The notes under the pieces: model-generated
Seen by the model: the letters and a program-made list of their open reading frames with translations, nothing else
The model's database searches: none
Told to the model about the DNA's origin: nothing
Made by a program: the position numbers and the translations under genes
From: Streptomyces canus
GTDB lineage: Bacteria > Actinomycetota > Actinomycetes > Streptomycetales > Streptomycetaceae
DNA length: 64,000 bases
NCBI RefSeq assembly: GCF_030815415.1
Contig: NZ_JAUSWW010000001.1
Coordinates: 3,224,001 to 3,288,000, forward strand
Direction of reading: 5' to 3'
In this document: piece after piece, positions 37,472 to 46,039 of the stretch
Layout of the letters: every line of letters begins with the position of its first letter
How positions within the stretch are numbered: position 1 is the first letter of the stretch

Positions 37472-40400
37472 TCACCCCTTTTCCAAGTACTGCTCCCTCT
37501 CGTCGTCCAGGAGGGCGTCCAGAGCCGTCCGCAGACCTGGAAGGTGCCTCAGCTCCGGGTCGGCCGCCACCACTGCCGCCGCCTCCTGCCTCGCCTCCGC
37601 GATGATCTCCTCGTCCTCGATGACGGCCAGCATGCGCAGGCTGGTGCGGGCGCCGGACTGGGCCTGGCCGAGGACGTCGCCCTCCCGGCGTTGTTCGAGG
37701 TCGATGCGGGAGAGTTCGAAGCCGTCGAGGGTGGCGGCGACGGCGTTGAGGCGCTGGCGGGCAGGGCTGGCCTCGGGCATCTCCGTGACGAGGAGGCAGA
37801 GGCCTGCCGCCGAGCCTCGGCCGACGCGGCCGCGGAGTTGGTGGAGCTGGGAGACACCGAAGCGGTCGGCGTCCATGATCACCATGGCGGTGGCGTTCGG
37901 GACGTTGACACCGACCTCGATGACCGTGGTGGCGACCAGGACATGGGTCTCGCCGGCGGCGAAGCGGCGCATGACCGCGTCCTTGTCGTCGGGGTGCATC
38001 CGGCCGTGCAGGACCTCGACACGGAGGCCCTGGAGCGGTCCCTTGGCCAGTTGGTCGGCCACCTCCAGAACGGCCAGCGGCGGGCGCTTCTCGGCCTCGT
38101 CCTCGGCGGACTTCTTCTTTTTCGGGTCCACCTCCTCGTCGCCGATGCGAGGGCAGACGACATAGGCCTGATGGCCGTTCTCGACCTCCTCGCGCACGCG
38201 CTCCCACGCGCGCGACAGGAAGTGGGGCTTGTCGGCGGCGGGGACGACATGGCTGGCGATCGGGGAGCGGCCGGCCGGGAGCTGGTCGAGGACCGAGGTC
38301 TCCAGGTCGCCGAAGAGCGTCATGGCGACCGTGCGCGGAATGGGGGTGGCGGTCATGACGAGGAGGTGGGGCGGCTGTTTGCCCTTGCCGCGCAGGGCGT
38401 CCCGCTGTTCCACGCCGAAGCGGTGCTGTTCGTCCACGACGACGAGTCCGAGGTCGTGGAACTGCACCTTGTCCTCGATCAGCGCGTGCGTGCCGATGAC
38501 GATCCCGGCGTCCGCGGTGACGAGGTCGAGCAGGGCCTGGCGACGGGCGGCCATGCCCATCGAACCGGTCAGGAGCACCACCTTCGTGGCGTGTTCGGTC
38601 CCGCCCAGCATTCCGCCCTCGGCCAGATCGCCCATCATCTCGACGATCGAGCGGTGGTGCTGCTGGGCGAGGACCTCGGTGGGGGCGAGCATGGCGGCCT
38701 GACCGCCGGCGTCGACGACGGCGAGCATGGCGCGCAGGGCGACCATCGTGTTGTGGGTGACCGTGAAATTGTCGGTGACGTAGGCGTGGCTTGGGTGGGC
38801 GACGCTGATGCACTGGACCGGCTTGCGCCCCACATGCTCGACGGCTCGGATTCCGCGTCGGAACGTGTTGTGCTTCGGCCGCGGACGGACGCGGTCGGCT
38901 TTGCGGGTCAGCCGGAACGGCGCGTGTTCCTCCGGCAGGGCCACCGAGACATGGAAGGCGGCTCGCTTCGGCAGGACTCGAGCACGGCCTCCAAGTGAAC
39001 GTACGAGCCAGGCGACGTCGTCCGCGAGTCGGCGTGAGGCCGAACAGAACGAGATGGTCAGGCCGTCCTGGTGGACAGTCCCGTCCGTGTCCAGAAGGCC
39101 CTGCAACAGAGCCAGGCGGTTCTTGACCGACGCGTTCTTGAACTCGTCCGGCACGAACTTCCCGTGTGATGTCAGGCCCCACAGGTTCAGGTCACGCAGG
39201 GTCTGGATCACGGGATTGCGGACGCCACCGGCACGTTGCGTCAGCTGAATCGTGTAGTCGCAGCCGGAGCCTTTCACCGGCACCAGTCGGCATTCAGGCG
39301 CGACAGCGGCTGCCACCGCGTCCCGGATCTCCGCGTCGAGCGTGGAGAAACGCATGTTGTGGCGGAACGAGCCGTTCCCCAGGAGCAGGCCGAACAGGTA
39401 GGGGTCCAGCGGCGGCCCTGCATCGCCTCCGAGGTCGACGGGGGTTGCGGCCGGGATGTACCACTTCGAGGACCCGTTCGCCTTGAACGTGTCGAGACGG
39501 ATCTCTCGCGTGGTCATGACCTTGGGGTCCTGCCCCCGGTGCCATCCGCAACTCGTACCGACGATCCAGAGATGCTCGTCGTCGCACTCGACGGAGCTGC
39601 CGTCGGACAGCACCAGCCGCCAGACATCGCGCTCCCCTTGTGGGAAGACGCCGTCGATCAGCGCGATTTCCCCGTCAGGGACGACCACCTCGTCCCCCAC
39701 CCTCAAGTCGCCCATCCGACGGAAACCGGCAGGGGTGAGCACCAGCGAGTCAAGGGGTTGGGCCTTGCCCGATCCGACCTCTCCTTGCAGCAGCCGGTGC
39801 ATCGGGTGTTCCGTGGCCAGGTCGTCGAAGATCTCCTTGGAGACCTTCTGCTGGCCCTCGGTGAGGGTGAAGGGGAGGCGGGCGTCGAAGGCGGTCAGGA
39901 GGCCGTCCGGCTTGGGTTTGCGGGCCACCGCGGGGAGTTGGGCGTCGGCGTGACGGCGGCGGGCGAGGGCGACCTGGAGGACGAAGGCCTCGTCCCACTT
40001 GAGGCGGGAGCGGGCGTCCTCGATGTCGGCCTTGGTGTGCGGGCGGTGGATCTTGAGGAGGGCCTCGGGGAGGGGGACCAGGCCCCGGCCGTCACGGAGG
40101 GAGTCCGGGAGGGGGTCCACCGCCTCCTGGGCGCTGGGAAGGACCGTCTGGATCGCCTTGCCGATCTTCCAGGACTCCAGCTTGGCCGTGGCGGGGTAGA
40201 TGGGGATCAGGGCGCCGGCCCAGGTCTCCACCGTCTCCTCGGCGTCTCCGCGCAGCAACTCATAGGCAGGGTGCGCCAGTTGGAGGCGGCGGTTGAAGAC
40301 CGAGACCTTGCCCGCGAACAGTGCGCGGGTGCCCGGCAGGAGCTCCTTGTGGGGCTTGTGGACACCGGCACCGAAGAAGACCAGCTGGAGGCGGCCGCTG

Positions 40401-40684
40401 CCGTCGGTGATGGTCACTTCCAGGCGCTGGCCCTTGCCGCGGGGAGCCTTGGCCGAGGCGAAGGTGTGCAGTCGGGCGTCGGCGACCTGGGCGACCACGG
40501 TGACGTGCTCGTCCATGGGGAGGTCGGCCAGGTGCGTGAGCTGGCCCCGCTCCTCGTATCTGCGCGGGTAGTGGTGCAGGAGGTCGCCGACGGTGTGCAG
40601 GCCGAGATGCTCGGCCATCACCTTCGCGGTGGGTGGGCCGAGCACCTTTTTCAGTGGTTCTTCGAGTGCGGGCACGAGATCCAT
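37472..40684 (-). CDS. recG: ATP-dependent DNA helicase RecG interrupted by an in-frame intein
   Basis: A 1070-residue precursor; removal of the 338-residue intein leaves a 732-residue RecG, the family's usual size. RecG remodels stalled replication forks. The N-terminal wedge domain (YPRRYEERGQLTHLADLP) is followed by helicase motifs: Walker A GEVGSGK, split after the Lys at residue 307, then TMVALRAM; DEQHRFGVEQR (motif II); TATPIPRTVAM (III); QLRGRVGRG (VI). The helicase cannot bind ATP normally until splicing joins K and T. The ATG at 40682-40684 (MDLVPALEEPLKK) is chosen; seven more codons are open. Upstream, the HSP90-like gene is divergent. Confidence 0.96.
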   Translation of the reverse strand: MDLVPALEEPLKKVLGPPTAKVMAEHLGLHTVGDLLHHYPRRYEERGQLTHLADLPMDEHVTVVAQVADARLHTFASAKAPRGKGQRLEVTITDGSGRLQLVFFGAGVHKPHKELLPGTRALFAGKVSVFNRRLQLAHPAYELLRGDAEETVETWAGALIPIYPATAKLESWKIGKAIQTVLPSAQEAVDPLPDSLRDGRGLVPLPEALLKIHRPHTKADIEDARSRLKWDEAFVLQVALARRRHADAQLPAVARKPKPDGLLTAFDARLPFTLTEGQQKVSKEIFDDLATEHPMHRLLQGEVGSGKAQPLDSLVLTPAGFRRMGDLRVGDEVVVPDGEIALIDGVFPQGERDVWRLVLSDGSSVECDDEHLWIVGTSCGWHRGQDPKVMTTREIRLDTFKANGSSKWYIPAATPVDLGGDAGPPLDPYLFGLLLGNGSFRHNMRFSTLDAEIRDAVAAAVAPECRLVPVKGSGCDYTIQLTQRAGGVRNPVIQTLRDLNLWGLTSHGKFVPDEFKNASVKNRLALLQGLLDTDGTVHQDGLTISFCSASRRLADDVAWLVRSLGGRARVLPKRAAFHVSVALPEEHAPFRLTRKADRVRPRPKHNTFRRGIRAVEHVGRKPVQCISVAHPSHAYVTDNFTVTHNTMVALRAMLAVVDAGGQAAMLAPTEVLAQQHHRSIVEMMGDLAEGGMLGGTEHATKVVLLTGSMGMAARRQALLDLVTADAGIVIGTHALIEDKVQFHDLGLVVVDEQHRFGVEQRDALRGKGKQPPHLLVMTATPIPRTVAMTLFGDLETSVLDQLPAGRSPIASHVVPAADKPHFLSRAWERVREEVENGHQAYVVCPRIGDEEVDPKKKKSAEDEAEKRPPLAVLEVADQLAKGPLQGLRVEVLHGRMHPDDKDAVMRRFAAGETHVLVATTVIEVGVNVPNATAMVIMDADRFGVSQLHQLRGRVGRGSAAGLCLLVTEMPEASPARQRLNAVAATLDGFELSRIDLEQRREGDVLGQAQSGARTSLRMLAVIEDEEIIAEARQEAAAVVAADPELRHLPGLRTALDALLDDEREQYLEKG
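38750..39763 (-). other. RecG intein, Ala-1 class, with LAGLIDADG endonuclease domain
   Basis: 1014 bases (338 residues) in frame between AAG (39764-39766, Lys of Walker A) and ACG (38747-38749, Thr). The first residue is Ala (AQPLDSLVLTPAGFRRMGDL), so splicing must begin by direct attack of the +1 residue, which is Thr. Block B carries His64 (ECDDEHLWIV); blocks F/G read CISVAHPSHAYVTDNF then VTHN, ending His337-Asn338. The endonuclease motifs are LFGLLLGNG (residues 123-131) and QGLLDTDG (221-228). The first has Asn130 where the catalytic Asp is expected. Base composition is visibly lower in G+C than flanking recG, consistent with transfer. Confidence 0.93.
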
Positions 40685-40708
40685 TGCACACCACCCCACT
40701 GACATTGC

Positions 40709-40760
40709 CGTATACGTCTCGCGAAACCCCTGGTCAGACGGGCTGTTCCGGCTCTAGGAT
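40709..40760. promoter_or_regulatory. Overlapping divergent promoters of recG and the HSP90-like gene
   Basis: Minus strand: CTGACC (40732-40737), 17-base spacer, TATACG (40709-40714), facing recG. Plus strand: TGGTCA (40731-40736), 18-base spacer, TAGGAT (40755-40760), facing the HSP90-like gene. The -35 hexamers occupy the same bases, so RNA polymerase could not hold both at once. Assignment is by consensus only. Confidence 0.4.
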
Positions 40761-40847
40761 GACGCGCTCCGGCCATCCCGCGGTCACCGCCCCACCGGGA
40801 CCGCCCAACCCCGCGCCGAAGACCTCCCCACCCTCGGCGTTGCAGCG

Positions 40848-42686
40848 ATGGACTCCCAGACCTCACAGTCATCCCAGGCATCCCCGTCACCTCATACGTT
40901 CCAGGTCGACCTGCGTGGCCTGGTGGACCTGCTGTCCCATCACCTCTACTCCAGTCCGAAGGTCTATCTGCGCGAGCTGCTGCAGAACGCCGTGGACGCC
41001 ATCACCGCCCGGCGCGCCGAACAGCCCGACGCCCCGGCCAGGGTGCGGCTCCACGCCCAGGAGGGCACCCTGCGGGTCGAGGACTCCGGCGTGGGGCTCA
41101 CCGAGGCGGATGTGCACACCCTGCTGGCGACCATCGGCCGCAGCTCGAAGCGGGCCGGCGGACTGCAGGACGGGCTTCAGGAGGTCCGCTCCGACTTCCT
41201 CGGCCAGTTCGGCATCGGTCTGCTCGCCTGTTTCGTGGTGGCCGAGCGGATCCGGGTCGTCAGCCGCAGTGCCCGTACGCCCGAGGCGGCGCCCGTGGAG
41301 TGGACGGCGAGCGACGACGGTTCGTACACCGTGCGGACGTTGCCGCACGAGGCCCGTCCCGAGCCCGGTACCACCGTGCATCTGACGGCTCGGCCGGGAG
41401 CCGGGGAGTGGCTCACCCCCGAGCGGGTCCTCACGCTGGCGCGGGACTTCGGCTCGCTGCTGCCGTACGACGTGCGGGTGGGCGACGAGGCGGTCACCGA
41501 CCTGCCGGCGCCCTGGGACCGGCCCTACCCCTCCCCCGCCACCCGAAGGGTGGCCCTGGCGCGGCACTGTCACGACCTCTTCGGGTTCACCCCGCTGGAC
41601 TCGATCGAGCTGACCGTGCCGCTCGCCGGGATCCGCGGGGTGGCGTACGTGCTGCCCTCGGCGGTCAGTCCGGCCACGCGCGCGACGCATCGCGTCCACC
41701 TCAAGGGCATGCTGCTGACCGAGCGCGCCGAACAGCTGCTGCCGGACTGGGCGTTCTTCGTGCGCTGCGTCCTGGACACGGACAGTCTGCGGCCGACGGC
41801 CTCGCGCGAGTCGCTGTACGAGGACGAGACGCTGGCGGCCGTACGGGAGGCGCTGGGCGAGAGGATCCGGTCCTGGCTGACGGGGCTGGCCGCCGGTGAT
41901 CCGGAGCGGCTCGCGGCCTTCCTCTCCGTGCACCACCTGGGCGTGAAGTCGCTGGCCCGGCACGACAAGGACATGCTGCGCACGATGCTGCCGTGGCTGC
42001 CCTTCGAGACGACCGACGGACAGCTGTCCCTGGAGGAGTTCGCACAGCGGCACCCCGTCGTGCACTTCACACGGACCGTGGAGGAGTACCGGCAGGTCGC
42101 GCCGATCGCGTCCGCGCAGGGCGTGGGGGTGGTCAACGGCGGTTACACGTACGACAGCGACCTGGTCGAGGCGCTGCCCTCGGTGCGGCCGGGGACGGTG
42201 GTCGCCGAGCTGGACACCGACACCGTGACCGCGCACCTGGACGCGGTCGACCCGGCCGACGAACTGGCACTGTCCGGGTTCCTGGCGGCCGCGCGGGCCA
42301 GACTCGAGCCGCTGGGCTGTGACGTCGTCCTGCGCGCGTTCCGCCCGCTCTCCGTGCCCGCGCTGCACCTGGACGACCGGTCCGCCCGGCACGAGCAGGC
42401 GCGCGCGGACGCCGAGGCGCGGGCCGACGACCTGTGGGCGGGCATCCTCGGCTCGCTGCGCGGCAGCGCGCCACGCGCGCGTCTGGTGCTCAACCACCTC
42501 AATCCGCTGATCCGGAGGATCGGTTCACTCGGCGATCCGGAGCTGATCGGCACCGCGACGGAGTCCCTGTACGGACAGGCGCTGCTGATGGCGCAGCGGC
42601 CGCTCAGGCCCGCGGACTCGGCATTGCTGAACCGGGCCTTCATGGGCCTTCTGGAGTGGGCCACGAACGGCGAGGAGGGTCGCTGA
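40848..42686 (+). CDS. HSP90-like (HtpG-type) molecular chaperone
   Basis: A 612-residue protein of near HtpG length. The GHKL ATP-binding domain is clear: helix YLRELLQNAVDAI with Glu43, Asn47 and Asp50, then DSGVGLTEADVH, and GQFGIGLLACFVVAERI forming the lid/G2 region. The middle domain contains SRESLYEDE with the conserved catalytic-loop Arg context (RPTASRESL). The C-terminal part is less like HtpG. The ATG at 40848 lacks an obvious SD. Its stop overlaps the start of the TPR gene (ATGA), so chaperone and TPR protein are made together. Opposite in direction to its neighbours. Confidence 0.85.
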   Translation: MDSQTSQSSQASPSPHTFQVDLRGLVDLLSHHLYSSPKVYLRELLQNAVDAITARRAEQPDAPARVRLHAQEGTLRVEDSGVGLTEADVHTLLATIGRSSKRAGGLQDGLQEVRSDFLGQFGIGLLACFVVAERIRVVSRSARTPEAAPVEWTASDDGSYTVRTLPHEARPEPGTTVHLTARPGAGEWLTPERVLTLARDFGSLLPYDVRVGDEAVTDLPAPWDRPYPSPATRRVALARHCHDLFGFTPLDSIELTVPLAGIRGVAYVLPSAVSPATRATHRVHLKGMLLTERAEQLLPDWAFFVRCVLDTDSLRPTASRESLYEDETLAAVREALGERIRSWLTGLAAGDPERLAAFLSVHHLGVKSLARHDKDMLRTMLPWLPFETTDGQLSLEEFAQRHPVVHFTRTVEEYRQVAPIASAQGVGVVNGGYTYDSDLVEALPSVRPGTVVAELDTDTVTAHLDAVDPADELALSGFLAAARARLEPLGCDVVLRAFRPLSVPALHLDDRSARHEQARADAEARADDLWAGILGSLRGSAPRARLVLNHLNPLIRRIGSLGDPELIGTATESLYGQALLMAQRPLRPADSALLNRAFMGLLEWATNGEEGR

Positions 42687-45600
42687 TGGGCGAGATCACG
42701 GACTTCGACACCCTGCGCCGGGCGATGGCCGAGAACGGCGAGCAGCCGGAGGGGCCCGCCCGCAACGCGCGCGCGGAGCAGCTGCTGGTGGCGGCCGAGA
42801 AGCTGAACGTGCCGCTCGCCGTGATCGAGGCGCTCGGACACCAGCTGAAGGTCTACAACTACAGCTCCGAGAAGGACAAGATGTTCGTCCCCTTCGCGCG
42901 TCTGCTGCGCATGTGGGACGAGCGGCCCGAGGACTTCGACGAGTACGAGACCCACACCCTGCACTGGGTCTTCAAGTGGGTGTCGTCCGGCATGCTCGAC
43001 CAGCCGCACGTGCCGCTCGCCTCGATCGAGAAGTGGCTCGGCGAGATGGAGCACCGCTACCGGCTCGCCGGGCACTCCGAACGAGCCGTGCGCAGCGCCG
43101 AGTTCAACGTCGCCGCGCACATCGGGGACCTGCCGCGCGCGGAACGGGCGTACGCCGCGTGGCTCGCCGCCGACCGGGACCGCATGGCCGACTGTCCCGC
43201 GTGCGAGCTGCACGGGCAGGGCTGGTGGCAGAGCGAGCGGAGCCGGGACGCGGAGGCGCTCGAGTTGTGGACGCCGGTCCTGGAGGGCGAGCTCAGTTGC
43301 GCGCACGAGCCGCACACCTCGCTCGCGGCCTCCCTGCTGCCCCTGCTGCGCCTCGGCCGCCTCGACGAGGCGCGCGCGAACCATCTGCGGGGCTTCCGGC
43401 TCGTACGGGCCATGGAGAGCATGCGCGGCGCCTATGCGGACCACGTCGAGTTCTGCGCCCTGAGCGGCAATGAGGCGCGCGGTCTGGAGCTGCTCGCGGA
43501 GCGGCCCGCGTACTTCACGGACACCGGGCACCCGCGCAGCGGGCTGGAGTTCCTGAGCGTGGTGGCGCTGCTCATGGACCGGCTGACGGGGCTCGGCCTC
43601 GGTGACCGTCAGGTGCCGGGACCGGCCGGCCGTTCGTGGACGGCCCGTGAACTCGCCACGCACGCGCGTGCGGAGGCCCTCGACCTGGCCGGCCGCTTCG
43701 ACGCGCGCAACGGCACGGCACACGTCAGTGAGCGGGCACGCGCGCGCATGGCGCAGGAGCCGCTGGTGGAGCGATTGCCGCTGGGGGTGCGGTCGGCGAG
43801 GACGGCCGCACCGCCGACCGCGTCCCCCGCGGTCGCGCCGGAGGCCGCGGAACCGGATCCGGCGGCTCTGATCGCCGAGGCGCGGCGGCTGTCGGACGGT
43901 CTGCGGCCGAACGCCGTCGAGGCGTGGGTGGCGGTCTCGCGGGCGGCGCAGGGCGTCGAACTGGACCCGCGCGACCGGGCGGAGATCGCCGACCACCAGG
44001 CCATGGACCTCGGCCCCGAGGGCGTCGAGCTGTTCGAGCGTGCCGCCGAGCTGTACACGGAGGCCGGCGACCCGGGCGAGGCGCTGGCCGCACGCGCGCG
44101 GGGGGCGTTCGTACGCACACTCGCGGGCGACACGGACGCGGCGCTCACGGCGATCGCCGGCCCGTACGACGAGATCCTCGCGCTCTACGCCGAGGACGGC
44201 ACCGGCGTACGCCAGACGGCGTCGGTGCTGATGGCACGGGCCCGGATTCTGATGCGGCGGGTGCAGGAGGCCGGGGAGGCGCCGGAGGGGGGCGAGCGGG
44301 CGGACGCCGCGGGGGCGAGTCCCGTCGGGGAGGCCCCTGCCGGGGAGGGGGCGCCGACGTCGGCCGAGACTCCCGCGGACCACCCGGTCACGGACGGCCT
44401 CCCACCGGGTGAGGCCCTCGGTGGCGTTGCCCGCCAGGGTGAGACGCCGGACGACGGCTCGACGGACGGCGGGATCGCGGACGGCGACCTGACGGCAGCG
44501 AGAGCCCTTGACGGCGCCGCGACGGCCGCCGCGGGCTCGCACGGCGACCCGACGACTGCCGAGGCCCCGAACAACACCCCGGCAGCACCCACGACCCCAG
44601 GCGGCAACCCGACAACGACCGGGGGCTCAGACGGCAACCCGACGCCAACCGCGGCCCCGGGCGGTAGCCCGACAGCAGCCGGGGTCCCGGGCCGCCGGCC
44701 CTCCATGGCCTCCCTCCGAGCCGACGCCGACGCCGCCGTACGGGAGGTGCTCGCGCTTGTCGACGGGCGGGCCGGGGACGATGTGCAGCTCGGGTCGCGG
44801 GCCGCCGAGGCGTGGGCGATGTTCGCGGAGCTGGCCGTCGGCGCCGGGGAGCTGCGGACCGGGGCGGACCTGTTCCGGCATGCCGCGGAGGGGTTCGTGG
44901 GGGCCGGGCTGCCGTGGTTCGCCGTGGAGTCCGAGGCCCGGCTGGCGCAGCTCGCCCACCATATGGGCGACGTCGCGGAGGCCGAGCGGGCGCTGCGGGC
45001 CGCGTTGGAACACGGCGGGCCGTATCTGGAGGCGGTCGGACGGGCCCAGCTGCACCTCCAGCTCGCCGAGGTGCTGGGTGGCAGGGGGATGGTCGAGGAG
45101 GCCGCCGAGCATGCCCTGGAGGCGGCGCACTGGGCCGACGGGGCCGGTGAGGGGCCGGCGCTGGGCGCGTGGGCGCGGCAGCTGCTCGGCGGGTTCCTGC
45201 TGCGGCAGGGACGGTGGGCCGAGGCCGCGGAGGTGCTGGAGTCGGCGCTGCCCGACCTGGCCCCCGAGACGCACGGCGACGGCGCGGTCGTCCAGGTGCA
45301 GTGGTGGCTCGGCGACTGTCTGAGCGAGCTCGGCGAGCACCGCGCGGCGGCCGAGCGGCGGTTGCAGGCGGCCGAGATCGCGAAGCTCTGGCCCGAGCAG
45401 CAGGACCACGCGACGCTCGCCCATCTCGCCGCCGAGTCCCTCGGCCGGGCCGGGTTGTCCGCCGAGGCGGACCGGGCCTACGCCCGCGCGGGTGAGTTGT
45501 GGCGCTCGATCGGCGACGTCCACGGCCTGGTCCGTGCCCTGCGCGCCCGCGCGTGGCTCGCGCTGGACACGGAGGACGGGCAGGGCGAGGCCAAGGAGCT

Positions 45601-46036
45601 GATGGCGGACGCGGTCCGGGAGTGCGAGGAGGCGCTGGGTGCGGACGCCGCCGACGAGGAGGCCCGGCAGCGGCTCGTCGCCGAGCTCGGGCACACGCAC
45701 CGGCAGTTCGGCGACCTGCTCGCCCGGTCCGCCGCCGAGGACGACGATGACGACTCCATCCGGGCCGCGATGGAGGACGCCCTGTCCCAGGTGACGGAGG
45801 CCATCGTGGTGTTCGCCGCGCTCGGAGACGACGCCCTGCACAGCCGTACCGGCGCCGAGCTCGCCGCGGGCTGGCTGGAGGCCGACCTGGGCCGTCCCGA
45901 CCGGGCGGCGACACGCGCGCGTGCGGTACTGGCGGCGTACCAGGCATACGAGGCGTACGAGGAGAGCGATGCCGACGAGACGGTGCCGGCCCGGCGGGCG
46001 GAGGCGCGGCAGATGCTCGACGTCCTGGAGGACTAG
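42686..46036 (+). CDS. Large tetratricopeptide-repeat protein coupled to the HSP90-like gene
   Basis: A 1116-residue soluble protein with many helical TPR-like pairs, for example SAEFNVAAHIGDLPRAERAY, FVGAGLPWFAVESEARLAQ, and HMGDVAEAERALRAALEHG. Residues 1-430 form one helical block including a CPAC pair; residues 535-680 hold a Gly/Glu/Pro/Thr-rich linker with tandem repeats; the rest is TPR. The ATG at 42686 overlaps the chaperone stop, with GAGGAG upstream. By analogy with eukaryotic TPR co-chaperones of HSP90 it may be a client adaptor, but that is inference. It ends three bases from the convergent DAK gene stop, leaving no room for a terminator. Confidence 0.85.
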   Translation: MGEITDFDTLRRAMAENGEQPEGPARNARAEQLLVAAEKLNVPLAVIEALGHQLKVYNYSSEKDKMFVPFARLLRMWDERPEDFDEYETHTLHWVFKWVSSGMLDQPHVPLASIEKWLGEMEHRYRLAGHSERAVRSAEFNVAAHIGDLPRAERAYAAWLAADRDRMADCPACELHGQGWWQSERSRDAEALELWTPVLEGELSCAHEPHTSLAASLLPLLRLGRLDEARANHLRGFRLVRAMESMRGAYADHVEFCALSGNEARGLELLAERPAYFTDTGHPRSGLEFLSVVALLMDRLTGLGLGDRQVPGPAGRSWTARELATHARAEALDLAGRFDARNGTAHVSERARARMAQEPLVERLPLGVRSARTAAPPTASPAVAPEAAEPDPAALIAEARRLSDGLRPNAVEAWVAVSRAAQGVELDPRDRAEIADHQAMDLGPEGVELFERAAELYTEAGDPGEALAARARGAFVRTLAGDTDAALTAIAGPYDEILALYAEDGTGVRQTASVLMARARILMRRVQEAGEAPEGGERADAAGASPVGEAPAGEGAPTSAETPADHPVTDGLPPGEALGGVARQGETPDDGSTDGGIADGDLTAARALDGAATAAAGSHGDPTTAEAPNNTPAAPTTPGGNPTTTGGSDGNPTPTAAPGGSPTAAGVPGRRPSMASLRADADAAVREVLALVDGRAGDDVQLGSRAAEAWAMFAELAVGAGELRTGADLFRHAAEGFVGAGLPWFAVESEARLAQLAHHMGDVAEAERALRAALEHGGPYLEAVGRAQLHLQLAEVLGGRGMVEEAAEHALEAAHWADGAGEGPALGAWARQLLGGFLLRQGRWAEAAEVLESALPDLAPETHGDGAVVQVQWWLGDCLSELGEHRAAAERRLQAAEIAKLWPEQQDHATLAHLAAESLGRAGLSAEADRAYARAGELWRSIGDVHGLVRALRARAWLALDTEDGQGEAKELMADAVRECEEALGADAADEEARQRLVAELGHTHRQFGDLLARSAAEDDDDDSIRAAMEDALSQVTEAIVVFAALGDDALHSRTGAELAAGWLEADLGRPDRAATRARAVLAAYQAYEAYEESDADETVPARRAEARQMLDVLED
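44459..44698 (+). repeat. Eight tandem 30-bp repeats inside the TPR gene
   Basis: In-frame units of exactly 30 bases encode ten-residue repeats: STDGGIADGD, LTAARALDGA, ATAAAGSHGD, PTTAEAPNNT, PAAPTTPGGN, PTTTGGSDGN, PTPTAAPGGS, PTAAGVPGRR (residues 592-671). Units start ccgac in the later copies. They form a disordered linker between TPR blocks and could vary in number between strains. Confidence 0.85.
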
Positions 46037-46039
46037 CGG

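Noticed and set aside
39236..40702. Long plus-strand frame opposite recG and its intein
   Set aside because: Crosses the intein boundary without any feature of its own and has no ribosome site; shadow of recG.
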